From NCBI GenBank assembly GCA_019117605.1, contig DWZK01000021.1:1-42302 (forward strand): a stretch of DNA of 42,302 nucleotides, written 5' to 3'. How positions within the stretch are numbered: position 1 is the first letter of the stretch; every line of letters begins with the position of its first letter. This DNA is from Candidatus Intestinimonas stercoravium (GTDB taxonomy: Bacteria; Bacillota; Clostridia; Oscillospirales; Oscillospiraceae). The notes under the pieces are model-generated. The model searched no databases, was not told the DNA's origin, and saw only the letters and a program-made list of their open reading frames with translations. Of this stretch, positions 24,809 through 32,503 are shown in pieces. A program made the position numbers and the translations under genes.

Positions 24809-24848
24809 GGATGCCCGGCGCGTCTCTCCCAAGACGCGCCGGGCATCC
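24809..24848. terminator. Perfect 17-bp hairpin between mfd and the HD-domain gene
   Basis: Arms 24809-24825 and 24832-24848 are perfect complements around CTCCCA. The hairpin lies 32 bases beyond the minus-strand HD-domain stop codon. Only GTTTCAT follows on the plus strand and no T-run on the minus strand. Possibly a terminator for the HD-domain gene. Confidence 0.55.
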
Positions 24849-24880
24849 GTTTCATCTGGACGTCGGACGGACATCGGGGC

Positions 24881-25396
24881 TCACGCCGCGTGGGCGGCCA
24901 TATGCCGGCGGCGCCGGTTCCGGTGCTTCAAATAGTGGTACAGCCTGCATACCTCGGCCGTGGCGCACATCTTGTCCGCCAGGTTCACCACCAGCGCCTC
25001 TTTATAGCGGGGCATCCGCCGGGCGAGGGGCCACATGTGGGAGACGATGATGTTCTCCTCCATGGGGGTGAGACTGCCGCACAGGGCCCAGGCGTTCTTC
25101 AGGGCGGCCACGGGGTGGGCGAAGCACTGCGCGCCGTAGTAGGAGGGCTTGTTCCTGGCGTCGTAGAGGTAGAGATCGTGGAGCAGCCCCGCCCGGGCGG
25201 CGGCGGCGTAGTCCAGCCCCCATCTCCGCGCCAGGCGGAAGGCCACATAGGAGACGAAGACCGAGTGCTCGTAGCAGCTGGTGCCGGGGTGGTGGGGGAT
25301 GTCCTTCATGGACTGCACCTCCGGAGAATCCAGCAGGTCCTGGACGCAGCGGAGGTAGCTCCGGTAGTTCGTGATGTCGTTCTGCATGGGGATCAC
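24881..25396 (-). CDS. HD-domain protein (putative metal-dependent phosphohydrolase)
   Basis: 171-residue cytoplasmic protein with the HD pattern: His44 (YEHSVFVSYVA), His73-Asp74 (GLLHDLYLYD), His94 (CFAHPVAAL), His120 (IVSHMWPL) and Asp141 (NLADKMCA). This is the ligand set of HD hydrolases with two metal ions. Relatives cleave nucleotides or signalling phosphates, but no specific substrate can be assigned. I chose GTG at 25396 with AGGAGG four bases upstream; ATG at 25387 is in frame but thirteen bases from it. The C-terminal tail is basic (HRNRRRRH). It is monocistronic and divergent from the GntR operon. Confidence 0.8.
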   Translation of the reverse strand: MIPMQNDITNYRSYLRCVQDLLDSPEVQSMKDIPHHPGTSCYEHSVFVSYVAFRLARRWGLDYAAAARAGLLHDLYLYDARNKPSYYGAQCFAHPVAALKNAWALCGSLTPMEENIIVSHMWPLARRMPRYKEALVVNLADKMCATAEVCRLYHYLKHRNRRRRHMAAHAA

Positions 25397-25561
25397 CTGA
25401 CCTCCTGTCATAAAGACGGCGGGGGGCGGAGGGGATCTCCGCCCTCTGTCTCTCATTATAGACCCTCTCCGGTCCGGGCGCAAGCCTCCCTTCGTGACGG
25501 ATAGGTCCGCTTTCCCTCGATCTCCGCCGGTATATGCCCCGTTTTTACACGGATAGCCCAA

Positions 25562-25582
25562 CGTCATAAAATCGTCATAAAA
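25562..25582 (+). repeat. Two direct CGTCATAAAA repeats ahead of the GntR operon
   Basis: CGTCATAAAA occurs at 25562-25571 and 25573-25582, offset by 11 bases, about one helical turn. They lie in an AT-rich segment 93 bases before the GntR gene, just upstream of a TATACT (25611-25616) -10 candidate. Possible operator or activator site. Confidence 0.4.
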
Positions 25583-25674
25583 AAGTAAGGCTTTTTCCGC
25601 CGCCGCCGTGTATACTGGGAACTGTACTAAGCAGCTCCATACAGCTGCGGTCAAAGGAGGAAAGGAGGCGGGCC

Positions 25675-26046
25675 ATGTTCTGTCTCAACTACCGGGACGC
25701 CCGTCCCATCTACGAGCAGGTCAAGGACGGCCTGCGGCATCTGGTGGTCACGGGGGCCATCGCGCCGGGGGAGCAGTTCCCCTCTGTGCGCTCGCTGGCC
25801 GCGTCCCTGGCCATCAACCCCAACACCATCCAGCGGGCCTACGAGGCCCTGGAGGCGGAGGGCTATCTCAGCACCCAGGCGGGGAAGGGCTGCTTCGCCT
25901 CTCCCCGCTCGGAGGTGTCCCAGGCCCGGCGGACCAAGCTGCTCGAGCAGTTCGACGCCGCCGTGGGCGAGCTGCTCTTCCTGGGCATGACCACCGAGGA
26001 GCTCAAGCTCCGGGTGTGCGGAGCAAAGGAGGAGGGAGAAGCATGA
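25675..26046 (+). CDS. GntR-family transcriptional regulator, YtrA subfamily
   Basis: Short one-domain repressor of 123 residues. The winged helix is complete: PIYEQVKDGLRHLVVTGAIA, then FPSVRSLAASLAINPNTIQR (recognition helix) and AYEALEAEGYLSTQAGKGCF (wing), with a C-terminal helix for dimerisation and no effector domain, as in YtrA. ATG follows AAAGGAGG. Its stop codon overlaps the start of the ABC gene (ATGA). YtrA-type regulators usually repress their own ABC operon and respond to cell-envelope stress. That role is inferred from operon structure. Confidence 0.9.
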   Translation: MFCLNYRDARPIYEQVKDGLRHLVVTGAIAPGEQFPSVRSLAASLAINPNTIQRAYEALEAEGYLSTQAGKGCFASPRSEVSQARRTKLLEQFDAAVGELLFLGMTTEELKLRVCGAKEEGEA

Positions 26047-26945
26047 TCGAAGTGAAGAATGTGGTCAAGACCTTCGAGGGCTTCCGGGCCCTGGACGGGC
26101 TGACCATGTCGGTGCCCGACGGCTCGGTCTACGGTCTGGTGGGGCCCAACGGGGCGGGCAAGTCCACGATCCTGCGCCACATCACCGGGGTGTACCGGCA
26201 GGACTCCGGCGAAGTGCTGGTGGCGGGGCGGCCGGTGTACGAAGATCCGGCGGTGAAAGCCCGGATCGCCTCCATCCCCGACGAGCTCTACTACTTTCTG
26301 TCCGCCTCCACCCGGGACCTGATGCGGTTCTACCGGGGCTTCTACCCCCGGTTCGACGCCGCCCGGTATCAGGCCCTGAAGGACGCCTTCCCCTCTGTGG
26401 ACGAGAAGCAGCCCATCCGCCGCCTGTCCAAGGGCATGCAGAAGCAGGCGGCCTTCTGGCTCGCCCTGTGCTGCCGGCCCGACCTGCTGGTGCTGGACGA
26501 ACCGGTGGACGGCCTGGACCCGGTGATGCGGCGGCAGGTGTGGAGCCTGCTCATGTCCGACGTGGCCGAGCACGGCACCACCGTGCTGGTGTCCTCCCAC
26601 AACCTGCGGGAGCTGGAGGACGTGTGCGACCGGGTGGGCATCCTCTCCCACGGGAAGGTGCGGGTGGAGCGGAGCCTCTCTGAGCTCCAGGAGAACCTGG
26701 TGAAGATGCAGGTGGTGTTCCAGGAGAAGGAGCTGCCCCAGCTCCCCGAGGACCTGGAGGTGCTCCACGTGTCCCAGGTGGGGCGCATCCACACCCTCAT
26801 CGTCCGGGGCAACGCCACCGAGGTCACCAACCGTCTGGCGGTGTACTCCCCCATCCTGATGGACGCCCTGCCCCTGACCCTGGAGGAGATCTTTATCTAC
26901 GAGCTGGGAGGTGAGGACTATGAAGTCCGCGAGATCGTGCTCTAA
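26043..26945 (+). CDS. ABC transporter ATP-binding protein
   Basis: 300-residue nucleotide-binding protein. Walker A GPNGAGKST lies at about 34-42 and Walker B LLVLDEP at about 148-154, followed by D-loop GLDP and the switch histidine in SSHNLRELEDVC. The signature motif is RLSKGMQKQ rather than LSGGQ, common in export-type ABC proteins of the YtrB/BcrA class. About 85 residues follow the core domain. Translation is coupled to the GntR gene by ATGA and to the permease, whose start lies inside its 3' end. Export or membrane-remodelling function is likely; substrate unknown. Confidence 0.93.
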   Translation: MIEVKNVVKTFEGFRALDGLTMSVPDGSVYGLVGPNGAGKSTILRHITGVYRQDSGEVLVAGRPVYEDPAVKARIASIPDELYYFLSASTRDLMRFYRGFYPRFDAARYQALKDAFPSVDEKQPIRRLSKGMQKQAAFWLALCCRPDLLVLDEPVDGLDPVMRRQVWSLLMSDVAEHGTTVLVSSHNLRELEDVCDRVGILSHGKVRVERSLSELQENLVKMQVVFQEKELPQLPEDLEVLHVSQVGRIHTLIVRGNATEVTNRLAVYSPILMDALPLTLEEIFIYELGGEDYEVREIVL

Positions 26946-28956
26946 GGGCCGCTGGTTCTATCCGGCCCTGTGGAAGAAAAACATGGCCCGCTTCTGGCCC
27001 CTGTGGGCGGCGTGGCTGGTGCTGTGGACCCTCCTGATCCCCGTGGCTCTCCTCCTCCAGGACCGGTCCACAGAGGTCTCCTATGTAGGCGGCGTGCCCA
27101 TGACCTCCACCGAGTATTTTGCCCGGGTGGATCTTTTGGGCTTCGTGTCCAACCCCGCCGCCGCGGTCCTGTTTCTGGCCTTCGGCATCCTCTCCGCCAT
27201 GGCGGTGTTCTCCTATCTCTACAGCAGCCGCAGCGCCGGCTTTTTCCACGCCCTCCCCGTACGGCGGGAGGGGCTTTTCCTCACCAGCGTGGCCTCCGGC
27301 CTGTCCTTCGCCATGCTCCCCACCCTGGCCGTGTTCCTCCTCACCCTGGTGTGCGAGGCCGCCCTGGGCTGCCTGTGGATCGGACCTCTGGGCATGTGGC
27401 TGGCCATGAGCCTGCTCATGGAGCTCTTTTTCTTCTCCGCCGCCGCGTTCTGCGCCATGTTCACCGGCCATATCCTGGCCATGCCCGTGTTCTCCCTGGT
27501 GTTCAACTTCCTGGCCATCGGGGTGGCGGCGCTGCTGGACGCGGTGCTGAGCCTCTTCGTCTTCGGCTATTCCACCTTCGACGGCCTCTACACCTTCGCG
27601 GCCTGGCTGAGCCCGGCGGTAAAGCTCTCCCAGGGCGGGGTGCGCTTCTTCTATGACGAGGCGGGGAACTTCCAGCGCTTCGCCTTCCAGGGGCTGGGGC
27701 CCGCCCTGGTGTTCGCCTTTGCCGGGGTGGTCCTGCTGGTCCTGGCCCTGCTCCTCTACCGCCGCCGCCAGCTGGAGAGCGCCGGGGACGTGGTGTCCGT
27801 GCCCTGGGTGCGGCCCGTGTTCAAGTACGGCATGGGCTTCTGCTGCGCCCTGGCCGGGGGCATCCTCCTCTATCAGTTCTTCTCCGTCCTCTCCCAGAGC
27901 ATCTGGCTCTTCCTGGCGCTGGCCCTGATCGCTGGCATGGTGGGCTATTTCGCCGCCCAGATGCTCCTCTCCAAGAGCTTCCGGGTGTTCCGCCGGTACT
28001 GGCCCGGCTGCCTGGGCCTCTGCGCCGCCATCTTCCTCCTCACCGCCGGGGTGGAGATGGACGTCACCGGCTACCAGAGCCGGGTCCCCGACCCGGAGGA
28101 CGTGGCCTCGGTCACTGTGGACCTCCGCTCCTCCCCCAGCGACGATGCCCACACCTCCTCCCCGTCCGGGGAGGACCCCGCCCTCATCCAGGCGGTGACC
28201 GGGCTCCACCAGAGCATCCTGGACGACTACAGCGCCTTCCCCGCGGACTGGAGCGGCCAGGAGTACTACGGCGCCTGGGAGGAGGTCCCCACCACCGAGG
28301 GCTCCTATCTGGGGGAGGTGGAGACCGCCTCCGAGACTGATGTGCGCATCGACTACGTCCTCTCCGACGGCTCCACCCTCTCCCGCCGCTATTCCAATAT
28401 CCCCGTGGACGCCGCCCGTCTCTCCAACCCCGACTCGCCCCCTGCCCGGATCCTGGATATCCTGGACCGGCCGGAGGTGCTGCGGGAGGCCTATTTCGGC
28501 ATGCTGCCCCAGGACGCGGTGCTGACCTCCGCCACCATCGACCTCTACGACGTGGGGCAGGGCGAGTACGACACCTTCCCCGTGCCCGCCGAGTACCGGG
28601 ACCGGCTGCTGGAGGCGGTGCTGGCCGACATCGGCGAGGGGCATCTGCCCCGCTACCTCCTGGACAGCAGAGAGCGGTATGAGAACTGCTATGTCAGCGA
28701 CCTGATGCTCCAGTACCGCTATACCGACAGCCGGGGCTCTTCCGCCAGTCGGGAGGTGTGCGTCACCCTCCAGACCACCGCGTCCCACTCCCTGGACCTC
28801 CTGCGGGAGGCGGGGGTGCTCACCCAGGACCGCATCCTGGAGACCCACGCCCAGTCGGGCTACCGGGACTACCTCACCTGGGAGGACGGCGCCGCGGTCT
28901 CCTATGGAGATGCCGTCGACACCGGCTCCGCCGCCGTCTGCGCGACCGCCGGCTGA
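26920..28956 (+). CDS. ABC transporter permease with large extracytoplasmic domain
   Basis: 678-residue membrane partner of the ATPase. About eight or nine hydrophobic helices lie before residue 385 (first at about 25-47). A soluble C-terminal part of about 290 residues, rich in Ser, Asp and Tyr and predicted outside the membrane, follows. I chose ATG 26920 with GGAGG eight bases upstream; GTG 26911 in the same frame overlaps that site. The start overlaps the ATPase gene by 26 bases. Architecture resembles large YtrC/YtrD-like permeases of GntR-controlled ABC operons in clostridia. A strong terminator follows. Confidence 0.85.
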   Translation: MKSARSCSKGRWFYPALWKKNMARFWPLWAAWLVLWTLLIPVALLLQDRSTEVSYVGGVPMTSTEYFARVDLLGFVSNPAAAVLFLAFGILSAMAVFSYLYSSRSAGFFHALPVRREGLFLTSVASGLSFAMLPTLAVFLLTLVCEAALGCLWIGPLGMWLAMSLLMELFFFSAAAFCAMFTGHILAMPVFSLVFNFLAIGVAALLDAVLSLFVFGYSTFDGLYTFAAWLSPAVKLSQGGVRFFYDEAGNFQRFAFQGLGPALVFAFAGVVLLVLALLLYRRRQLESAGDVVSVPWVRPVFKYGMGFCCALAGGILLYQFFSVLSQSIWLFLALALIAGMVGYFAAQMLLSKSFRVFRRYWPGCLGLCAAIFLLTAGVEMDVTGYQSRVPDPEDVASVTVDLRSSPSDDAHTSSPSGEDPALIQAVTGLHQSILDDYSAFPADWSGQEYYGAWEEVPTTEGSYLGEVETASETDVRIDYVLSDGSTLSRRYSNIPVDAARLSNPDSPPARILDILDRPEVLREAYFGMLPQDAVLTSATIDLYDVGQGEYDTFPVPAEYRDRLLEAVLADIGEGHLPRYLLDSRERYENCYVSDLMLQYRYTDSRGSSASREVCVTLQTTASHSLDLLREAGVLTQDRILETHAQSGYRDYLTWEDGAAVSYGDAVDTGSAAVCATAG

Positions 28957-28973
28957 CCGGCCCCGTACAGCAT

Positions 28974-29015
28974 AAAAGGCCCTCCCGCCTCTTTGCAGAG
29001 GCGGGAGGGCCTTTT
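28974..29015 (+). terminator. Intrinsic terminator of the GntR-ABC operon
   Basis: AAAAGGCCCTCCCGCCTC pairs perfectly with GAGGCGGGAGGGCCTTTT around TTTGCA. The A- and T-runs make it usable from both strands. Confidence 0.92.
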
Positions 29016-29039
29016 CGCGCCCCCGGGCCCGGCCTCCGC

Positions 29040-29067
29040 TTGACAATTTTTTCCGCCGTGCTATCCT
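29040..29067 (+). promoter_or_regulatory. Promoter of the CPHC thioredoxin-fold gene
   Basis: TTGACA, 16-base spacer, TATCCT, 87 bases before the ATG. Confidence 0.6.
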
Positions 29068-29153
29068 ATCCATAGGGGGCATATCCGGCCGCCATCCGCG
29101 CAGGATACCGGCGCCCTGTCTTTTCAGGCATCCCCTCACAGGAGGCGAGAGAC

Positions 29154-29423
29154 ATGTCCGAAGTCATGCTGTTCGAGCTCCCGCTCTGTCCCCACTGCCG
29201 CCGGGCCCGGCAGTACCAGGAGGAGCTCTTCCAGGCCCACCCCGCCTGGCGGGACATCCCCCTCCGGGTGGTGGACGAGTCCAGGGAGCGGGCCCTGGCC
29301 GGCGCCTACGACTACTACTATGTGCCCACCTACTATGTGGACGGGAAGAAGGTCCACGAGGGGCGGATCACCCGGGCGGACGTGGAGCGGGTGTTCCGCC
29401 TGGCCGCCGGGGAGGGCCGCTAG
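29154..29423 (+). CDS. Glutaredoxin/thioredoxin-fold protein with CPHC site
   Basis: 89-residue cytoplasmic protein with one thioredoxin fold. The redox motif CPHC is at residues 12-15 after a VMLFELPL strand, the cis-proline region is YYVPTYYVDGKKV (about 55-67), and a C-terminal helix follows. The CPHC dithiol is that of DsbA, but there is no signal peptide and no inserted helical domain, so it is a small glutaredoxin-like or TlpA-like thiol reductase. It has its own promoter and AGGAGGCGAGAG ahead of the start. Partner unknown. Confidence 0.8.
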   Translation: MSEVMLFELPLCPHCRRARQYQEELFQAHPAWRDIPLRVVDESRERALAGAYDYYYVPTYYVDGKKVHEGRITRADVERVFRLAAGEGR

Positions 29424-29558
29424 GGCGCGCCCGTCCCCCTGTCCGGATCTCCGGCCGATAAAATTTCTATTTCCCGGTCCCCTTCGACAGCATACGCTCC
29501 CATTTTCCCTGTCCTATGGTAAAATATGGTTAGTACAAAAGAGGGGGAGCGGTGCGCC

Positions 29559-30362
29559 ATGCAGTTATTCCGCAAGAAGGGGCTCTTCGAGTCGGGGCGT
29601 GTGATCTATGTCCCGGTGGACCAGCTGCGCCCCAACCCGGCCCAGCCCCGGCGGCAGTTCGCCCAGGAGGGCCTGGAGGAGCTGGCCGCCAGCATCCGGG
29701 AGCACGGCATCCTCCAGCCCCTGTCCGTCCGCCGTGGGGCGGAGGGGCTGGAGCTGGTGTCGGGGGAGCGCCGTCTCCGGGCGGCCAGGCTGGCGGGCCT
29801 CTCTCAGGTGCCCTGCATGGTGGTGGACGTGGACCAGGAGTCCTCCTCCCTGCTGGCCCTGGTGGAGAACCTCCAGCGCCGGGACCTGGACTTCTGGGAG
29901 GAGGCCCTGGCCCTGGACCAGCTGATCCACACCTACTCCCTCTCCCAGGAGGAGGCCGCCCGGCGGATCGGCAAGTCCCAGTCCGCGGTGGCCAACAAGC
30001 TGCGGCTGCTGAAGCTCTCCCCCGCCGCCCTCCAACGCCTCCGGGACGCGGGCCTGTCCGAGCGCCACGCCCGTGCCCTCCTGCGTCTGGACGGAGAGGA
30101 GGCCCAGCTCTCCGCCCTGGACCATATCATCGCCCAGGGGCTCAATGTGGCCCAGACCGACGCCTACATAGACGCCCTCCTCTCCCCCCGGGCCAGGCCC
30201 AAAAAGCCCACCTATCTGATCAAGGATGTGCGCCTCTTCCTGAACACGGTGACCAAGGGGCTGGCCCTCATGCAGGGGGCGGGCATCCAGGCCCAGTGCG
30301 GACGGCAGGAGACGGAGGACGCCATCCTCCTCACCATCCGCATCCCCAAACAGGCCCGCTAG
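29559..30362 (+). CDS. noc: Nucleoid occlusion protein (ParB-family, Noc type)
   Basis: ParB-family CTPase that binds Noc sites and keeps the division septum off the nucleoid. The 267 residues contain the CTP-binding domain (PNPAQPRRQF; GERRLRAARLAG), the helix-turn-helix (GKSQSAVANKLRLLKLS) and a C-terminal dimer domain. Four residues known to distinguish Noc from ParB recognition are all of Noc type here: Gln141, Lys147, Lys152 and Arg169 (ParB here has Arg, Ala, Ala, Gly at the same spacing). The N-terminus MQLFRKKGLF is a short amphipathic basic stretch like the membrane-targeting helix of Noc. ATG 29559 has a GGGGGAG site nine bases upstream. It is followed by a terminator that contains parS. 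Confidence 0.9.
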   Translation: MQLFRKKGLFESGRVIYVPVDQLRPNPAQPRRQFAQEGLEELAASIREHGILQPLSVRRGAEGLELVSGERRLRAARLAGLSQVPCMVVDVDQESSSLLALVENLQRRDLDFWEEALALDQLIHTYSLSQEEAARRIGKSQSAVANKLRLLKLSPAALQRLRDAGLSERHARALLRLDGEEAQLSALDHIIAQGLNVAQTDAYIDALLSPRARPKKPTYLIKDVRLFLNTVTKGLALMQGAGIQAQCGRQETEDAILLTIRIPKQAR

Positions 30363-30367
30363 ACGAC

Positions 30368-30396
30368 TTTTCCACTTTTCCACCGGGTTTTCCACA
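30368..30396 (+). promoter_or_regulatory. Three TTTTCCAC repeats (DnaA-box-like)
   Basis: TTTTCCACT, TTTTCCACC and TTTTCCACA follow one another (30368, 30376, 30388) directly after the noc stop. Each is near the DnaA box TTATCCACA. Confidence 0.5.
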
Positions 30397-30401
30397 TATC
30401 T

Positions 30402-30439
30402 GGCCGGAGCGTTTCACGTGAAACACTCCGGCCCTTTTT
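30402..30439 (+). terminator. noc terminator with parS embedded in the stem
   Basis: GGCCGGAG (30402-30409) and CTCCGGCC (30426-30433) enclose CGTTTCACGTGAAACA (30410-30425), itself a palindrome, so the whole folds as one long stem with a single C/A mismatch and is followed by CTTTTT. The inner 16 bases match the parS consensus TGTTNCACGTGAAACA at all but the first base. One sequence thus serves as intrinsic terminator and candidate ParB site. Confidence 0.82.
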
Positions 30440-30443
30440 CTAT

Positions 30444-30455
30444 TTTCCCGCGAAA
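30444..30455. promoter_or_regulatory. Noc-binding-site-like sequence next to noc
   Basis: TTTCCCGCGAAA differs by one base from the Noc core TTTCCCGGGAAA and lies just after the noc terminator and parS. Confidence 0.35.
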
Positions 30456-30560
30456 AGTCTCGATATCCGCCGCTTTCTCCCTGTTCTATCTATTTTTTCG
30501 AGACATACTGCCCCTCTGTTTTCCTCCCCTCCCTTCTCCCTCTCCGCCCCTCTGCCGGGG

Positions 30561-30589
30561 TGTGGATAACATGTGGAAAATGTGGACAA
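30561..30589 (-). promoter_or_regulatory. Cluster of three DnaA boxes upstream of parA
   Basis: On the minus strand TTATCCACA (exact consensus, 30561-30569), TTTTCCACA (30572-30580) and TTGTCCACA (30581-30589) are packed into 29 bases. They face the TTTTCCAC cluster 165 bases upstream. This intergenic region of 383 bases has no credible gene. Confidence 0.65.
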
Positions 30590-30654
30590 CTCCCCTCAGA
30601 TGGGGAAGCAGGAACAAATGCCCCCTTTTCTCCGTCAAAACCTTGCATTGGCGG

Positions 30655-30683
30655 TTGAATTAGGCCGGAGACCGCATTATAAT
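30655..30683 (+). promoter_or_regulatory. Promoter of parA-parB
   Basis: TTGAAT, 17-base spacer, TATAAT, 62 bases before the parA ATG. Confidence 0.75.
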
Positions 30684-30745
30684 AAATAGCAGTTGTCCGA
30701 GCCCCGGCGGAGGGGCCCCTGAAACGTGGAAAAGGGAGTGTTCCA

Positions 30746-31522
30746 ATGGCAAAAACCATCGCAGTGGTCAACCAAAAGGGCGGCGTGGGCAAGACCACCA
30801 CCTGCGTCAATCTGGCCGCCGCTCTCACGGAGCTGGGGCGCCGGGTCCTGGTCTGCGACTTCGACCCCCAGGCCAACACCACCTCCGGCTTCGGCGTGGA
30901 CAAGACCGCCGCCTCTCCCTCCATCTACGAGGTGCTGATCGACGGCGCGGACTGCGCCAAGGCCATCGTCCCCACCCGCTGGGCGGACGTGATCCCCTCC
31001 AACAAGGCCCTTGCCGGGGCCACGGTGGAGATGATCGGCATCGACCGGCGGGAGTATCTCCTCCGGGATGCCCTGGCCCCCTTCCGGGAAAGCTACGACT
31101 ACATCTTCGTGGACTGCCCCCCCTCCCTGGAGCTGCTGACCCTCAACGCCCTGTGCGCGGCGGACACGATCCTGGTGCCGGTCCAGTGCGAGTACTACGC
31201 CCTGGAGGGCCTCAGCGACCTGCTCTCCACCATCCGCATCGTCAAGCGCTCCCTGAACAAGAGCCTGGAGCTGGAGGGGGTGGTGCTCACCATGTACGAC
31301 GGCCGGACCAACCTGTCCATCCAGGTGGCGGAGGAGGTCAAGCGCCACTTCCCCGGCAAGGTGTACGCCACGGTGATCCCCCGGAACGTCCGCCTCTCCG
31401 AGGCGCCCAGCCACGGCAAGCCGGTGACCGCCTACGACAACCTCTCCCGTGGGGCGGAGGCCTACCGGGCCCTGGCGGGGGAGCTGATGGAGAAGAACAG
31501 CGCCGTACCGGCGGGCGTGTAA
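30746..31522 (+). CDS. parA: Chromosome partitioning ATPase ParA (Soj)
   Basis: Deviant-Walker ATPase that binds DNA as an ATP dimer and works with ParB-parS in origin segregation and replication control. The 258 residues contain NQKGGVGKTTTCVNLAAAL (deviant Walker A with the signature Lys), DFDPQANTTSGFGVD (Walker A'), FVDCPPSLELLTLNAL (Walker B) and a C-terminal VIPRNVRLSEAPSHGKPV block typical of chromosomal ParA. ATG 30746 follows AAAGGGAG. It is 78 bases upstream of parB with no terminator between, so the two form an operon. The DnaA-box cluster upstream suggests possible DnaA input, which is inference. Confidence 0.96.
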   Translation: MAKTIAVVNQKGGVGKTTTCVNLAAALTELGRRVLVCDFDPQANTTSGFGVDKTAASPSIYEVLIDGADCAKAIVPTRWADVIPSNKALAGATVEMIGIDRREYLLRDALAPFRESYDYIFVDCPPSLELLTLNALCAADTILVPVQCEYYALEGLSDLLSTIRIVKRSLNKSLELEGVVLTMYDGRTNLSIQVAEEVKRHFPGKVYATVIPRNVRLSEAPSHGKPVTAYDNLSRGAEAYRALAGELMEKNSAVPAGV

Positions 31523-31600
31523 GGGCGCGGCCCGGCATCCCACTCTTATCCTTATATCATATCTATCCGCTATCTCCACATCAGAAAGGAGCGTGATCCT

Positions 31601-32503
31601 ATGCCCTCAGAGCGCGGCCTCGGCAGAGGCCTGGGCAAGGGCCTGGGGGCCCTGCTGGGCGACGCCGCCCTCCAGACCCAGGAGGGGGGCTCTGTCTCCC
31701 TGCCCATCGCCCAGGTGGAGCCCGGCCTCAAGCAGCCCCGCAAGCGCTTCGATCAGGCGTCTCTGGCCGATCTGGCCGACTCCATCCGCACCCACGGCAT
31801 CATCCAGCCCCTCACCGTCCGGCGGCTGGCCTCCGGCTACTACCAGATCATCGCCGGAGAGCGGCGCTGGCGGGCGGCCAAGCTGGCGGGGCTGGACCAG
31901 GTGCCCGCCGTCATCATCGAGGCCGACGACCGGAAGGTCATGGAGCTGGGCCTGATCGAGAACCTCCAGCGGGAGGACCTGAACCCCATCGAAGAGGCCC
32001 TGGGCTACAAGGCCCTGGTGGAGGACTACGGCCTCACCCAGGAGGAGGTGGCCCGGCAGGTGGGCAAGTCCCGGCCCGCGGTGGCCAACGCCCTGCGGCT
32101 CATGGCCCTGCCCGATGCCATCCGGCAGCTCCTGGAGGAGGGCAAGCTCTCCGCCGGGCACGGGCGGGCCCTGCTCACCCTGTCCGACGGCTCCCTCCAG
32201 CGGAAGCTGGCCCAGAAGGTGATCGCGGAGGACCTGTCCGTCCGCCAGACCGAGGCCCTGGCCAAGCGTCTGGCCGCCGCGGCGAAGGACGAGGCCAACG
32301 GGATCCCGCCCCAGTCCGCCCCGGACCCCATGAAGATCTACCGGGACGCCGCCGCCAAAGAGCTCTCCACCCGCTGGGGGCGCAAGGTGTCCATCACCAT
32401 GGGGCCCAAGAAGGGCCGCCTGGAATTCGAATTCTACGATGACGAAGACCTGACCCAGCTCCTTGACCTGCTGGAGTCCGTCGGGAGAGGAGGATCTGTT
32501 TGA
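31601..32503 (+). CDS. parB: Chromosome partitioning protein ParB (Spo0J)
   Basis: CTP-dependent DNA clamp that loads at parS and spreads, recruiting SMC. The 300 residues begin with the ParA-stimulating peptide-like GLGRGLGKGLGALLG, followed by the CTP-binding domain (KQPRKRFDQ; IAGERRWRAAKLAG; ENLQREDLNPIEEA) and the parS-reading HTH (GKSRPAVANALRLMALP). Specificity residues are ParB type (Arg158, Ala164, Ala169, Gly186). A C-terminal dimerisation domain ends in YDDEDLTQLLDLLESV. ATG follows AAAGGAG. Two parS sites lie within 1.6 kb. Its stop overlaps the TTG start of the next gene. Confidence 0.97.
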   Translation: MPSERGLGRGLGKGLGALLGDAALQTQEGGSVSLPIAQVEPGLKQPRKRFDQASLADLADSIRTHGIIQPLTVRRLASGYYQIIAGERRWRAAKLAGLDQVPAVIIEADDRKVMELGLIENLQREDLNPIEEALGYKALVEDYGLTQEEVARQVGKSRPAVANALRLMALPDAIRQLLEEGKLSAGHGRALLTLSDGSLQRKLAQKVIAEDLSVRQTEALAKRLAAAAKDEANGIPPQSAPDPMKIYRDAAAKELSTRWGRKVSITMGPKKGRLEFEFYDDEDLTQLLDLLESVGRGGSV

